A stretch of DNA of 13,639 nucleotides from Bacteroidales bacterium (GTDB lineage: Bacteria > Bacteroidota > Bacteroidia > Bacteroidales > UBA10428). Location: positions 1 through 13,639 of the forward strand of contig DNTK01000291.1 in assembly GCA_003508755.1 (NCBI GenBank). Direction: 5' to 3'. The translations under genes were made by a program, and so were the position numbers. Shown piece after piece: positions 1-6,703 of the stretch. Each line of letters begins with the position of its first letter. Position 1 is the first letter of the stretch. The notes beneath the pieces were generated by a model. That model saw only the letters and a program-made list of their open reading frames with translations. It did not search any database and was not told the DNA's origin.

Positions 1-115
1 TCTTTTGAAGCATGCCACGAAAAACATCCTCCAAGACACTAATCATTGTTGCGCGGTCAATGTTTTTAAGCTCCTTAAACTCCGAAAATGTTTCTATCAA
101 ATTCAGGTTTTCCAT
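1..115 (-). CDS. nusA: Transcription termination/antitermination factor NusA, N-terminal fragment
   Basis: This is the first 38 codons of NusA; the rest lies beyond the left edge. The visible peptide starts MENLNLIETFSEFKEL and continues through NIDRATMISVLEDVFRGML. This matches the start of Bacteroidota NusA, whose N-terminal domain binds RNA polymerase. NusA modulates pausing, intrinsic termination and antitermination, including on rRNA operons. The ATG at 115 lies 20 bases after the rimP stop codon, in the conserved rimP-nusA order, so the two genes are very likely co-transcribed from the promoter near 665-695. The identification rests on the N-terminal similarity and the gene order together; the S1 and KH domains cannot be checked here. 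Confidence 0.88.
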   Translation of the reverse strand, partial: MENLNLIETFSEFKELKNIDRATMISVLEDVFRGMLQK

Positions 116-135
116 ATCCTTTACAGTTATCCCTG

Positions 136-600
136 TTAAAATTTAATTATTATATGAGCCGACACCATATCGGCATATTTTATTGTGTGAATTTCTTCTA
201 CTTTTTGCTTTTTCTTTTTGCCTTCGACCTTTAATTTTTTTTCTTCGATCAAAACAATGGATTCGTCGGTAACTTGTTTTAAAACACCTTTTAACTGACT
301 ACCTCCATTCAGTTGTACTTTTAATTCGCGGTCTATGTTTTTTTCATACTGCTGTTTAACCAGTAAAGGAGAAGACAATCCGGGTGAGGTCACTTCCAGT
401 TCAAAATCCTCTTCCTCCCGATCAAGGTTATGTTCGATTTGCCTGCTAAAAGAAACACACTCTTCAATGGTTATTCCCTGCATACTATCAACTACCAGTT
501 TTATCTTGTTGGTAGGTGAAATTTCAAGTGATACCACAAAGTAATCTCCCACTTTAAGCTTGGGTTCGATAAGTGATTCTATTTTTTGTTTGCTAATCAA
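136..600 (-). CDS. rimP: Ribosome maturation factor RimP
   Basis: RimP binds the 30S subunit and helps its late assembly. With a TTG start at 600 the protein is 154 residues and begins MISKQKIESLIEPKL, which aligns with the MI-x-K start of Bacteroidota RimP as I remember it. The open frame extends upstream to a GTG at 645. That codon lies inside a perfect Shine-Dalgarno sequence, and the added residues would be encoded by a hairpin, so I reject it. The RimP signature is clear: REEEDFELEVTSPGL at residues 61-75, joining the N-terminal alpha/beta domain to the C-terminal SH3-like domain. A lysine-rich loop (GKKKKQK, about 127-133) follows. The gene is first in the rimP-nusA operon. The family call is secure; the exact start is an inference. 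Confidence 0.93.
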   Translation of the reverse strand: MISKQKIESLIEPKLKVGDYFVVSLEISPTNKIKLVVDSMQGITIEECVSFSRQIEHNLDREEEDFELEVTSPGLSSPLLVKQQYEKNIDRELKVQLNGGSQLKGVLKQVTDESIVLIEEKKLKVEGKKKKQKVEEIHTIKYADMVSAHIIIKF

Positions 601-617
601 AATGTTTGAACAATAAA

Positions 618-650
618 ATAGGGGACCGTTGTCCCCTATCCACACCTCCT
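618..650 (-). promoter_or_regulatory. rimP 5' leader: perfect Shine-Dalgarno followed by a 9-bp hairpin
   Basis: Reading the minus strand from 650, AGGAGGTG (650-643) is complementary over all 8 bases to the usual 16S tail CACCTCCT. Three bases later a perfect 9-bp hairpin follows: ATAGGGGAC (639-631), loop AACG (630-627), GTCCCCTAT (626-618), then TTTATTG. The preferred rimP start, TTG at 600, lies 17 bases beyond the hairpin. The Shine-Dalgarno is too far from that start for ordinary use unless the hairpin brings the two closer. Other starts in the window show nothing comparable. Possible roles are a control element for rimP-nusA translation, an attenuator-like structure, or an anti-Shine-Dalgarno sensor; none is shown by sequence alone. 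Confidence 0.6.
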
Positions 651-664
651 AATAAATTTCGCTG

Positions 665-695
665 CAAATGTATAAAAATTAAGTAAAAACAACAA
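665..695 (-). promoter_or_regulatory. Bacteroidota-type promoter of rimP-nusA
   Basis: On the minus strand TTG (695-693) is followed by 20 bases and then TACATTTG (672-665), an exact match to the TAnnTTTG -7 element with normal spacing. Transcription should begin near 658-661. The leader would then be only about 60 bases, with the Shine-Dalgarno roughly ten bases from the 5' end. Confidence 0.7.
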
Positions 696-806
696 AAGTT
701 TTAAGAAACAATTAATTGGCTCATTGAAGATGAAGCGTATGAGGGCATGAAATTTGGAATTCATTCAGTTTTTTAATCAATGGTGATAGCTTCAAAAAAT
801 TTAAGC

Positions 807-814
807 TAGTTTTG
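807..814 (+). promoter_or_regulatory. Candidate -7 element upstream of the HD-domain gene
   Basis: TAGTTTTG fits TAnnTTTG exactly and lies 17 bases before the ATG at 832, implying a very short leader. No TTG sits at the right distance upstream; the nearest is GTG at 783-785. The call is therefore tentative. Confidence 0.35.
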
Positions 815-831
815 AAGTAAATTCTGGTGAA

Positions 832-2079
832 ATGCCAAAAAAGGGAGTTAACAAACGGAAAATAATTAATGATCCGGTTCATGGATTTATTCGCTTGCCA
901 TCCGAATTGATATTCGATTTGCTTGAACACCCTGTATTTCAGAGACTAAGACGAATAAAGCAATTGGGGTTAACGTATTATGTATATCCTGGTGCGACCC
1001 ATACACGTTTTCAACATGCTCTTGGTTCTGTGCATCTGATGACACAGGCTATTGCCATCTTAAAACAAAAAGGGGTTGATATCTCACCCGAAGAGGAGGA
1101 AGGAGCCTATATTGCTATTTTATTGCATGATATCGGCCATGGTCCTTTTTCACATGCCCTGGAGCACAGTTTAATTCATGGTATTTCGCACGAAGATGTC
1201 TCTAACCTGCTTATGCAGAAGCTCAATATTGATTTCAACGGCAAACTTGACTTAGCAATACAAATATTCAATAACGAGTACCCTAAAGGTTTTCTGCACC
1301 AGCTTGTTTCGAGTCAACTGGATATGGATCGCATGGATTATCTCAAACGCGATAGTTTCTTTACAGGTGTAACGGAAGGCAACATAGGAACAGATCGGAT
1401 AATTAAAATGCTTGAAGTGGTTGATGACAAACTTGCCATCGAAGCCAAAGGAATCTATTCGATTGAAAAGTTCTTAATTGCCCGCCGCTTAATGTACTGG
1501 CAGGTTTATTACCATAAAGCTGTCATAGCTTCAGAGTTTCTTTTGGTTAAAACACTCCAAAGGGCAAGTCATTTAGCACTCAAGGGAGAGAAAGTATTTG
1601 CCACTCCGGCCCTTTCATACTTCATGGAGCAGCTAATTACAAAAGACAAACTCGACAATTTCGCCTCTGAAATAATCGACAGATTTCTTGAATTGGATGA
1701 TACCGATATATTGGTGTCGGCCAAACAATGGATTAATTGTACCGACAAGACTTTGCGTGTGTTGGCACGGGGCATCGTAAACCGGCAGCTGCCAAAGGTA
1801 GATATCAGTAAAGATCCATTCGAAGATTCTTATGTTGATGAAGTTCGAAAAAATGTTAGCAGCATATACTATTTAAATGCTGATGAGTTAGATTATTTGG
1901 TCGCTGTTGACACCATTTCAAACAGCGCCTATTCCGACAAAAATGATAAAATTAACATCTCCTTCAGTGATGGCTGCATAAAAGATATAGCTGAGGTTTC
2001 AGATGTATTAAACATATCGTATCTGAACGAAACCATTGTGAAGTATTACCTCTGCTACCCAAAAGATTGTGGGGTATAA
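832..2079 (+). CDS. HD-domain phosphohydrolase (COG1078 / dNTPase-like family)
   Basis: This 415-residue cytoplasmic protein belongs to the HD superfamily related to bacterial dGTPases and SAMHD1. The opening KRKIINDPVHGFIRLP (9-24) is the usual N-terminus of the family. The metal-binding residues are visible: H62 in TRFQHALGS, H99-D100 in LLHDIGHGPFSHALEH, and D166 in SQLDMDRMDYLKRD. A catalytic nucleotide or phosphate-ester hydrolase role follows from the family; the substrate cannot be read from sequence. The C-terminal half is less conserved and I recognise no second domain. The stop codon lies inside a palindrome that is also part of the lpxD promoter, and only 34 bases separate the genes. 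I believe this gene sits before lpxD in many Bacteroidota, which hints at co-regulation but not at a lipid A reaction. Confidence 0.88.
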   Translation: MPKKGVNKRKIINDPVHGFIRLPSELIFDLLEHPVFQRLRRIKQLGLTYYVYPGATHTRFQHALGSVHLMTQAIAILKQKGVDISPEEEEGAYIAILLHDIGHGPFSHALEHSLIHGISHEDVSNLLMQKLNIDFNGKLDLAIQIFNNEYPKGFLHQLVSSQLDMDRMDYLKRDSFFTGVTEGNIGTDRIIKMLEVVDDKLAIEAKGIYSIEKFLIARRLMYWQVYYHKAVIASEFLLVKTLQRASHLALKGEKVFATPALSYFMEQLITKDKLDNFASEIIDRFLELDDTDILVSAKQWINCTDKTLRVLARGIVNRQLPKVDISKDPFEDSYVDEVRKNVSSIYYLNADELDYLVAVDTISNSAYSDKNDKINISFSDGCIKDIAEVSDVLNISYLNETIVKYYLCYPKDCGV

Positions 2080-2097
2080 TTATTATACCTACTTTTG
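2067..2097 (+). promoter_or_regulatory. Bacteroidota-type promoter of lpxD and the lpx genes
   Basis: TTG at 2067-2069, a 20-base spacer and TACTTTTG at 2090-2097 fit the consensus fully. The -33 element lies within the last codons of the HD gene. Transcription should begin near 2104, about ten bases before the lpxD ATG at 2114. The lpx genes can therefore be expressed apart from the HD gene. Confidence 0.6.
2073..2089. repeat. 17-bp perfect palindrome within the lpxD promoter spacer
   Basis: The arms are GGTATAAT (2073-2080) and ATTATACC (2082-2089) around a single T. The palindrome fills most of the spacer between the -33 and -7 elements and contains the HD gene's stop codon (2077-2079). 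It could be a repressor site, or as RNA a weak hairpin at the end of the HD message. The small loop and lack of a T-run beyond TACTTTTG make it a poor terminator. Confidence 0.6.
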
Positions 2098-2113
2098 TGC
2101 CCAAAAATAACAG

Positions 2114-3148
2114 ATGGAGTTTACTGCGAAAACCATTGCCGAATTCTTAAAAGGCACGGTAGAGGGCAATCCCGAAGCAACAGTCAATAACGTAAGTCCT
2201 ATTGAATCTGGTAAAGAAGGAACCTTGGCTTTTCTTGCTAATCCAAAATATGCCAAACATGTGTATACAACCGATGCCTCGATTGTGCTGGTGAGTAAGG
2301 ATTTTGTAGCCGAGCAGGAGGTAAAAACAACCCTGGTGCGGGTTGAAGATGCCTACCAGGCATTTGCCATGCTGCTTGATTTATACCAGCAATCGCTGCC
2401 TCAGAAAATAGGTATCGACCCCAAAGCGTCTATCCATGAAACAGCCTCTGTGGGCGAAAAGTGTTACGTGGGTGATTTTGCATACATCGGCGAAAACAGC
2501 ACCATCGGCAATAATGTAAAAATATATCCGCAGGTATATATTGGCGACAATGTTACCATTGGGGATGATTGTATCTTGTACCCGGGAGTAAAAGTTTACT
2601 TGGGAAGCAGTATTGGAAAGGATTGTATTATACATGCAGGGAGTGTAATCGGATCAGATGGGTTCGGATTTGCTCCTACCGATGGTTCTTATAAGAAAAT
2701 ACCCCAACTGGGAGTTGTTATCATTGAAGATCATGTTGAAATAGGATCGAATGTTTCGATTGACAGAGCCACTATGGGAGCTACCATAATAAGAAAGGGT
2801 GTTAAACTGGATAACCTTATACAGATTGCACACAATGTAGAAGTTGGCGAAAACACTGTAATGGCATCACAAACAGGAATTTCAGGCTCAACAAAGGTTG
2901 GTAAAAACTGTATGTTTGGAGGGCAAACCGGTTCGGCGGGGCATATTACCATTGCAGATGGTGTAAAAGTGGGTGCCCAGGCAGGCATTGCTAACAGCCT
3001 CAAAAAAGAGGGACAGGCAGTTATTGGCACCCCCGCGTTCGATTTTCTTGAAGCAGCCCGTTCGATGGCTGCCTATAAAAACTTAGGAGATTTAGTAAAG
3101 CGTGTAAACCAACTCGAATCTGAACTTAAGAAACTTAAAGAAAAGTAA
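2114..3148 (+). CDS. lpxD: UDP-3-O-(3-hydroxyacyl)glucosamine N-acyltransferase LpxD
   Basis: LpxD adds the N-linked 3-hydroxyacyl chain to UDP-3-O-acyl-glucosamine, the third step of lipid A synthesis, in the cytoplasm. At 344 residues the length is typical. The N-terminal uridine-binding domain (about 1-100) includes GTLAFLANPKYA. Left-handed beta-helix hexapeptide repeats (about 103-295) follow, such as IGENSTIGNNVKI, and the C-terminus is helical and lysine-rich (about 308-344). H240 in NLIQIAHNVEVG corresponds to the catalytic histidine of E. coli LpxD. The ATG at 2114 follows its own promoter by a few bases. The gene heads lpxD-lpxC/fabZ-lpxA, so it stands upstream of the enzymes for steps two and one. 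Nothing is unusual in the protein. Confidence 0.96.
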   Translation: MEFTAKTIAEFLKGTVEGNPEATVNNVSPIESGKEGTLAFLANPKYAKHVYTTDASIVLVSKDFVAEQEVKTTLVRVEDAYQAFAMLLDLYQQSLPQKIGIDPKASIHETASVGEKCYVGDFAYIGENSTIGNNVKIYPQVYIGDNVTIGDDCILYPGVKVYLGSSIGKDCIIHAGSVIGSDGFGFAPTDGSYKKIPQLGVVIIEDHVEIGSNVSIDRATMGATIIRKGVKLDNLIQIAHNVEVGENTVMASQTGISGSTKVGKNCMFGGQTGSAGHITIADGVKVGAQAGIANSLKKEGQAVIGTPAFDFLEAARSMAAYKNLGDLVKRVNQLESELKKLKEK

Positions 3149-3223
3149 TAGCAGGAAAAAATTAGTCAGATTTTTATATCTTGCGCTCGCAATTTATTAA
3201 AGGAACGTTTCAATAAACAATGT

Positions 3224-4627
3224 ATGTCCGAGAAGCAGAGAACAATTGCTAAAGCAGTAAGCCTAACAGGAAAGGGACTGCATAGTGGGGTGGATGTGAA
3301 TGTAACGATAAAACCCGCTGAAACCGATTCTGGATACCGGTTCAAGCGCGTTGATCTTAAAGACCAACCCATCATCAGGGGATTGGCATCGAATGTAACC
3401 ACAACTGCACGTGGCACCACACTTGAAGAAAACGGTGCTGGGATAATGACCATCGAGCATTTGTGCGCAGCCCTCTTCGGAATGGATATTGACAACGCAC
3501 TTATTGAAGTTTCTGGACCCGAAATTCCTATTCTAAACGGAAGTTCAAAACCTTACATCGATGTCATTGACCCGGTTGGCACAGTTGAACAGGATGCCGA
3601 CAGGGAATATTTTGAGATAAAAGAAAAAATGACCTACACCGATGAAAAAGGTGTAGATATTGCTATTTATCCTGACGACCATTTTAGTGTTGATGTGCAC
3701 ATCGATTATAATTCAAAGGTGTTGGGACCGCAATTTGCATCACTCAGAGATATATCGGAGTTTAAAGATGAAATTGCCGCCTGTAAAACTTTTGTGTTTA
3801 TTCACGAATTAGAATTCCTGGCAGCCAATAACCTGATTAAAGGGGGCGACCTGGATAATGCCCTGGTTATAATGGATAAGGCATATAGCCAGGATGAGCT
3901 AGACAGAATAGCTGACCTGTTCAATAAACCTCATATAAAGGTACGCCCGGAAGGAATTCTAAGCAACACAGAGCTGGTATTCCCAAACGAACCTGCACGT
4001 CATAAATTGCTCGATGTAATTGGTGACTTAGCACTTATTGGCAAGCGCATTAAAGGTAAAGTAATTGCCCGCAAACCTGGTCACCATGGCAATACCGAGA
4101 TGGCTAAAATCGTCGAAAAACAAATTAAGCTGGAGGCTTCCAGACCATCTGCGCCAGAGTACGACGAAAATGCTACTCCTGTTTTTGATGTAAGCGACAT
4201 TAAAAAAATTCTCCCCCACCGTCCACCATTTCTGTTAGTGGATAAAATTACCTTCATGGATAAAGATACTATCTGTGGTATTAAAAATGTGACCATGAAT
4301 GAATCTTTCTTTATTGGCCATTACCCCAATGAACCATTAATGCCCGGTGTTTTACAAATTGAATCGATGGCACAGGTAGGTGGAATTCTTTTATTGAGCA
4401 TGGTACCGGACCCAGAGAATTATGTGCTCTATTTTATGAAAATCGAGAACATTAAATTTAAACACAAAGTGGTACCTGGCGACACACTGAATATAAGAAT
4501 GAAATTATTAGGCCCACTTAAACGTGGCGTTGCTCTAACCAAGGGTGAAGTGTTTGTTGGCGACACCCTGGTAATGGAAGGGAATTTTATGGCCCAGCTT
4601 GCCAAAAAGGCTGATATAAAAAACTGA
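3224..4627 (+). CDS. lpxC/fabZ: Bifunctional UDP-3-O-acyl-GlcNAc deacetylase / 3-hydroxyacyl-ACP dehydratase (LpxC-FabZ fusion)
   Basis: One 467-residue protein joins two enzymes. LpxC (about 1-300) is the zinc deacetylase that commits UDP-acyl-GlcNAc to lipid A. Its zinc ligands are H79 in TIEHLCAALFG and H260/D264 in PARHKLLDVIGD, and the catalytic histidine is probably H287 in KPGHHGN. FabZ (about 320-467) dehydrates 3-hydroxyacyl-ACP. Its motif ILPHRPPFLLVD is at 329-340, with catalytic H366 in GHYPNEPLMPGV and E380 in QIESMAQ. A short acidic linker joins them. The fusion is a known hallmark of Bacteroidota. It couples two activities that compete for 3-hydroxyacyl-ACP, a plausible way to balance lipid A and phospholipid. 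Both active sites look intact. The 75-base gap after lpxD leaves room for an internal promoter, but I find no good match. Confidence 0.96.
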   Translation: MSEKQRTIAKAVSLTGKGLHSGVDVNVTIKPAETDSGYRFKRVDLKDQPIIRGLASNVTTTARGTTLEENGAGIMTIEHLCAALFGMDIDNALIEVSGPEIPILNGSSKPYIDVIDPVGTVEQDADREYFEIKEKMTYTDEKGVDIAIYPDDHFSVDVHIDYNSKVLGPQFASLRDISEFKDEIAACKTFVFIHELEFLAANNLIKGGDLDNALVIMDKAYSQDELDRIADLFNKPHIKVRPEGILSNTELVFPNEPARHKLLDVIGDLALIGKRIKGKVIARKPGHHGNTEMAKIVEKQIKLEASRPSAPEYDENATPVFDVSDIKKILPHRPPFLLVDKITFMDKDTICGIKNVTMNESFFIGHYPNEPLMPGVLQIESMAQVGGILLLSMVPDPENYVLYFMKIENIKFKHKVVPGDTLNIRMKLLGPLKRGVALTKGEVFVGDTLVMEGNFMAQLAKKADIKN

Positions 4628-4658
4628 AAACAATACAAGACAAGCTAAAGCTGGTAAT

Positions 4659-5441
4659 ATGAATCAGAATCAATTATCGAATGTACATCCCGAGGCCAAA
4701 ATTGGCGAAAATGTAACCATTGAAGCATTTGCTACAGTTGCCAAGGATGTAGAAATTGGAGATGGTACCTGGATTGGTCCTAATGCGGTAATAATGGATG
4801 GTGCTCGTATTGGAAAAAACTGTAAGATTTTTCCAGGCGCCGTTATCTCGGCAATACCTCAAGACCTTAAATTCCAGGGTGAGTATACAACTGTAGAAAT
4901 TGGCGACAATACCACCATTCGCGAATGTGTGACTATTAACAAGGGCACCTCTGCAAAGAATAAGACAACCATTGGCAACAACTGCTTGCTTATGGCTTAT
5001 GCCCATGTTGCACACGATTGTATCTTAAAGAACAATGTAATTGTTGGTAATAGTGTAAATTTAGCGGGTGAAGTAGAAGTGGATGATTTTGCTATTGTAA
5101 GTGCCATGTCTGGTGTACACCAGTTTGTACGAATAGGAAAATACAGTTTTATTCAGGGGGTAAGTAAAGTGGGTAAAGATGTGCCCCCCTTTGTAATGGC
5201 AGGCAGAGATCCCTTAAGCTATGCCGGATTAAACTCTGTTGGTCTTAGAAGAAAAGGATTCTCGAATGAGCAGATCAACGAAATTCAGGAAATCTACAGA
5301 GTAATCTACCAAAAAGGACTAAACACCACAGGCGCCATTAATCATATCGAAGAAAACTTTGATGATTCCGAATTTAGAAATGAAGTAATAGACTTCGTGA
5401 AGAATTCGCAGAGAGGTATAATAAAAGGGTTGCTGGATTAA
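4659..5441 (+). CDS. lpxA: Acyl-ACP--UDP-N-acetylglucosamine O-acyltransferase LpxA
   Basis: LpxA transfers a 3-hydroxyacyl chain from ACP to the 3-OH of UDP-GlcNAc, the first and reversible step of lipid A synthesis. The 260-residue length is normal. Hexapeptide repeats forming the left-handed beta-helix cover about residues 8-165. The catalytic histidine is H119 in AHVAHDC, matching H125 of E. coli. The C-terminal helical domain includes GLNSVGLRRKGFS. G182 in MAGRDPLSYAG appears to align with the acyl-length ruler position (G173) of the E. coli enzyme, but chain length cannot be predicted safely. The gene lies 31 bases after lpxC/fabZ with no terminator between, so it ends the operon; its last codons form the first arm of a terminator. 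Confidence 0.96.
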   Translation: MNQNQLSNVHPEAKIGENVTIEAFATVAKDVEIGDGTWIGPNAVIMDGARIGKNCKIFPGAVISAIPQDLKFQGEYTTVEIGDNTTIRECVTINKGTSAKNKTTIGNNCLLMAYAHVAHDCILKNNVIVGNSVNLAGEVEVDDFAIVSAMSGVHQFVRIGKYSFIQGVSKVGKDVPPFVMAGRDPLSYAGLNSVGLRRKGFSNEQINEIQEIYRVIYQKGLNTTGAINHIEENFDDSEFRNEVIDFVKNSQRGIIKGLLD

Positions 5442-5460
5442 GCAACCCTTTCTTTTTTAT
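5424..5460. terminator. Bidirectional intrinsic terminator between convergent lpxA and thiL
   Basis: A perfect 11-bp stem, AAAGGGTTGCT (5424-5434) and AGCAACCCTTT (5441-5451), encloses the 6-base loop GGATTA. CTTTTTTAT follows on the plus strand. On the minus strand the stem is followed by TTATTATA, a weaker T-tract. The stem overlaps the end of lpxA and lies just beyond the thiL stop codon, so it can serve both transcripts. Confidence 0.9.
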
Positions 5461-6503
5461 GTCAGTTCTTCACTTTTTAAACCATCCCACCCCATTGAGC
5501 TGAGCTCAACCAAACTTCCATCGGGGGTAACTAAGTGTTTTCCATCCGATTCAGAAGTAATGTGGCCAATTACCGACACCTTGTCCCAGTCTTTTACTTT
5601 ATCAAAATCGCTAAGCGAAACGGTAAAAAGCAATTCATAGTCCTCACCTCCATTAAGCGCGATTGTAGTAGGTTCAAGCTGAAATTCGTCGGCTGCTTCT
5701 TTTAGCTCCTGAGAAACAGGAATCTTATCAAGGTGTACCTTGCATCCCTTATTCGAATTTGTTGTAAGATGCAATAATTCCGAAGATAACCCATCTGAAA
5801 TATCTATCATCGAAGTAGGCTGAATGCCCTTTTCATTCAATTCATCCACAATATCATAGCGTGCTTCAGGCTTAAGTTGTCTCTCCAGCACATATTCAAA
5901 ACCTGTTAAATCGGGCTGTCCCCCTTTTGATTCTGTAAACACTTTCTTTTCCCGCTCTAATAGCTGAAGCCCCATAAAAGCGCCTCCCAGGTCGCCGGAA
6001 ACACAAATTAAATCATTCTCCTGTGCGCCGTTTCTGTATGTAATCTTTTCTTCATCGGCATAACCAAGAGCCGCAATGCTAATTATTAAACCCGAAAGTG
6101 AGCTGGTTGTATCACCACCTACGAGATCAACCTTGTAAAATTCACAGGCCAACTTTATCCCTTCATAAAGTTCTTCAATCATTTCGGCGGTAAACTTTGC
6201 CGAAACAGCAATAGAGACAACAATTTGCTGAGGATTGGCATTCATTGCATAAACATCGGAAAGGCTAACGACAACCGCCTTATAGCCCAAATGTTTTAAA
6301 GGATTATACATTAAATCGAAATGCACGCCTTCTGTAAGGATATCGGTTGTAAGTATCGTTTTCTTATTCTTGTAATCGAGAACTGCTGCATCATCTCCAA
6401 CTCCAAAAACACTGGTTTCATTTTTCAGCTTGATGTCCTTGGTTATTAAATCAATCAACCCGAATTCGCCCAATTGCGAAATATCTTTCTTTTGTTCTGA
6501 CAT
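5457..6503 (-). CDS. thiL: Thiamine-monophosphate kinase ThiL
   Basis: ThiL phosphorylates thiamine monophosphate with ATP to give thiamine diphosphate, the active cofactor. The 348-residue protein has the PurM/AIR-synthase fold motifs in order: GVGDDAAV (34-41), LTTDILTEGVHF (51-62), a helix with GYKAVVVSLSDVYAMNA (73-89), LVGGDTT (127-133) for Mg-nucleotide binding, ISGDLGG-type loop VSGDLGGAF (168-176), DISDGLSSELLH (234-245) and LNGGEDYELLF (283-293). All key acidic residues are present. The ATG at 6503 is supported by the promoter upstream and by the usual distance to the first motif. The gene is transcribed alone, convergent with lpxA and divergent from suf. No riboswitch-like leader is evident: the predicted leader is under 35 bases. 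Confidence 0.95.
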   Translation of the reverse strand: MSEQKKDISQLGEFGLIDLITKDIKLKNETSVFGVGDDAAVLDYKNKKTILTTDILTEGVHFDLMYNPLKHLGYKAVVVSLSDVYAMNANPQQIVVSIAVSAKFTAEMIEELYEGIKLACEFYKVDLVGGDTTSSLSGLIISIAALGYADEEKITYRNGAQENDLICVSGDLGGAFMGLQLLEREKKVFTESKGGQPDLTGFEYVLERQLKPEARYDIVDELNEKGIQPTSMIDISDGLSSELLHLTTNSNKGCKVHLDKIPVSQELKEAADEFQLEPTTIALNGGEDYELLFTVSLSDFDKVKDWDKVSVIGHITSESDGKHLVTPDGSLVELSSMGWDGLKSEELT

Positions 6504-6536
6504 TTATCTTTTTGTTACCAATTCTGTATGAAGGCG

Positions 6537-6568
6537 CAAAGGTAGAAATAATCCTTTCATTGTAATAA
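6537..6568 (-). promoter_or_regulatory. Candidate promoter of thiL
   Basis: On the minus strand TACCTTTG (6544-6537) matches TAnnTTTG exactly. A TTA (6568-6566) lies 21 bases upstream in place of the TTG -33 element. Transcription would start near 6531, about 28 bases before the ATG. Confidence 0.5.
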
Positions 6569-6597
6569 CACATATGGCCGAATCTACGGTTATACTG

Positions 6598-6621
6598 TTT
6601 GTGTTATTTTGCTAACACAAA
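6598..6621. repeat. 24-bp inverted repeat between thiL and suf promoters
   Basis: The arms TTTGTGTTA (6598-6606) and TAACACAAA (6613-6621) are perfect 9-bp complements with a 6-base spacer. The site lies about 24 bases upstream of the suf -33 element and 54 bases upstream of the thiL -7 element, a usual place for an activator. The TGTG...CACA outline loosely recalls Crp/Fnr-family sites but does not fit a consensus I can name. Confidence 0.5.
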
Positions 6622-6644
6622 TAGAAGAGGAAATCTGGAATGGT

Positions 6645-6676
6645 TTGCACTATCTCAATAAGTTTTAGTATCTTTG
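6645..6676 (+). promoter_or_regulatory. Bacteroidota-type promoter of the suf operon
   Basis: TTG at 6645-6647, a 21-base spacer and TATCTTTG at 6669-6676 match the consensus. Transcription should begin near 6681-6685, inside the adjoining palindrome. This gives a leader of about 140 bases before sufB. Confidence 0.65.
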
Positions 6677-6678
6677 TT

Positions 6679-6703
6679 TTTATTTAGATTGAATCTAAAT
6701 AAA
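6679..6703. promoter_or_regulatory. 25-bp perfect palindrome over the suf transcription start, probable operator
   Basis: The arms TTTATTTAGATT (6679-6690) and AATCTAAATAAA (6692-6703) are perfect 12-bp complements around a single G. The site begins two bases after the -7 element and covers the predicted start of transcription, the classical place for a repressor. Suf operons are commonly controlled by iron or Fe-S status through regulators such as Fur, IscR/Rrf2 or DtxR-type proteins. The TTTAGA...TCTAAA core may be an iron-regulator box, but which regulator binds is inference. Confidence 0.6.

Noticed and set aside
601..645. N-terminal extension of RimP from GTG at 645, and alternatively a 16-codon leader peptide starting at GTG 643 and ending TAG at 595-593
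   Set aside because: The GTG at 645 is part of the Shine-Dalgarno itself, and the GTG at 643 is only one base from AGGAGG, too close for initiation. The extension is encoded by the hairpin and lacks family similarity. The leader-peptide stop overlapping the rimP start is intriguing but unsupported.
3175..3192. Possible internal promoter (TATATCTTG) and near-palindrome TTGCG-CT-CGCAA before lpxC/fabZ
   Set aside because: The -7 match lacks one T of TAnnTTTG, no TTG lies at proper spacing, and the palindrome's 2-base centre and short arms are weak in AT-rich sequence.
3224..4627. LpxC-FabZ fusion as a novel gene fusion
   Set aside because: It is a well-known arrangement in Bacteroidota; both catalytic sites are intact and nothing else is unusual.
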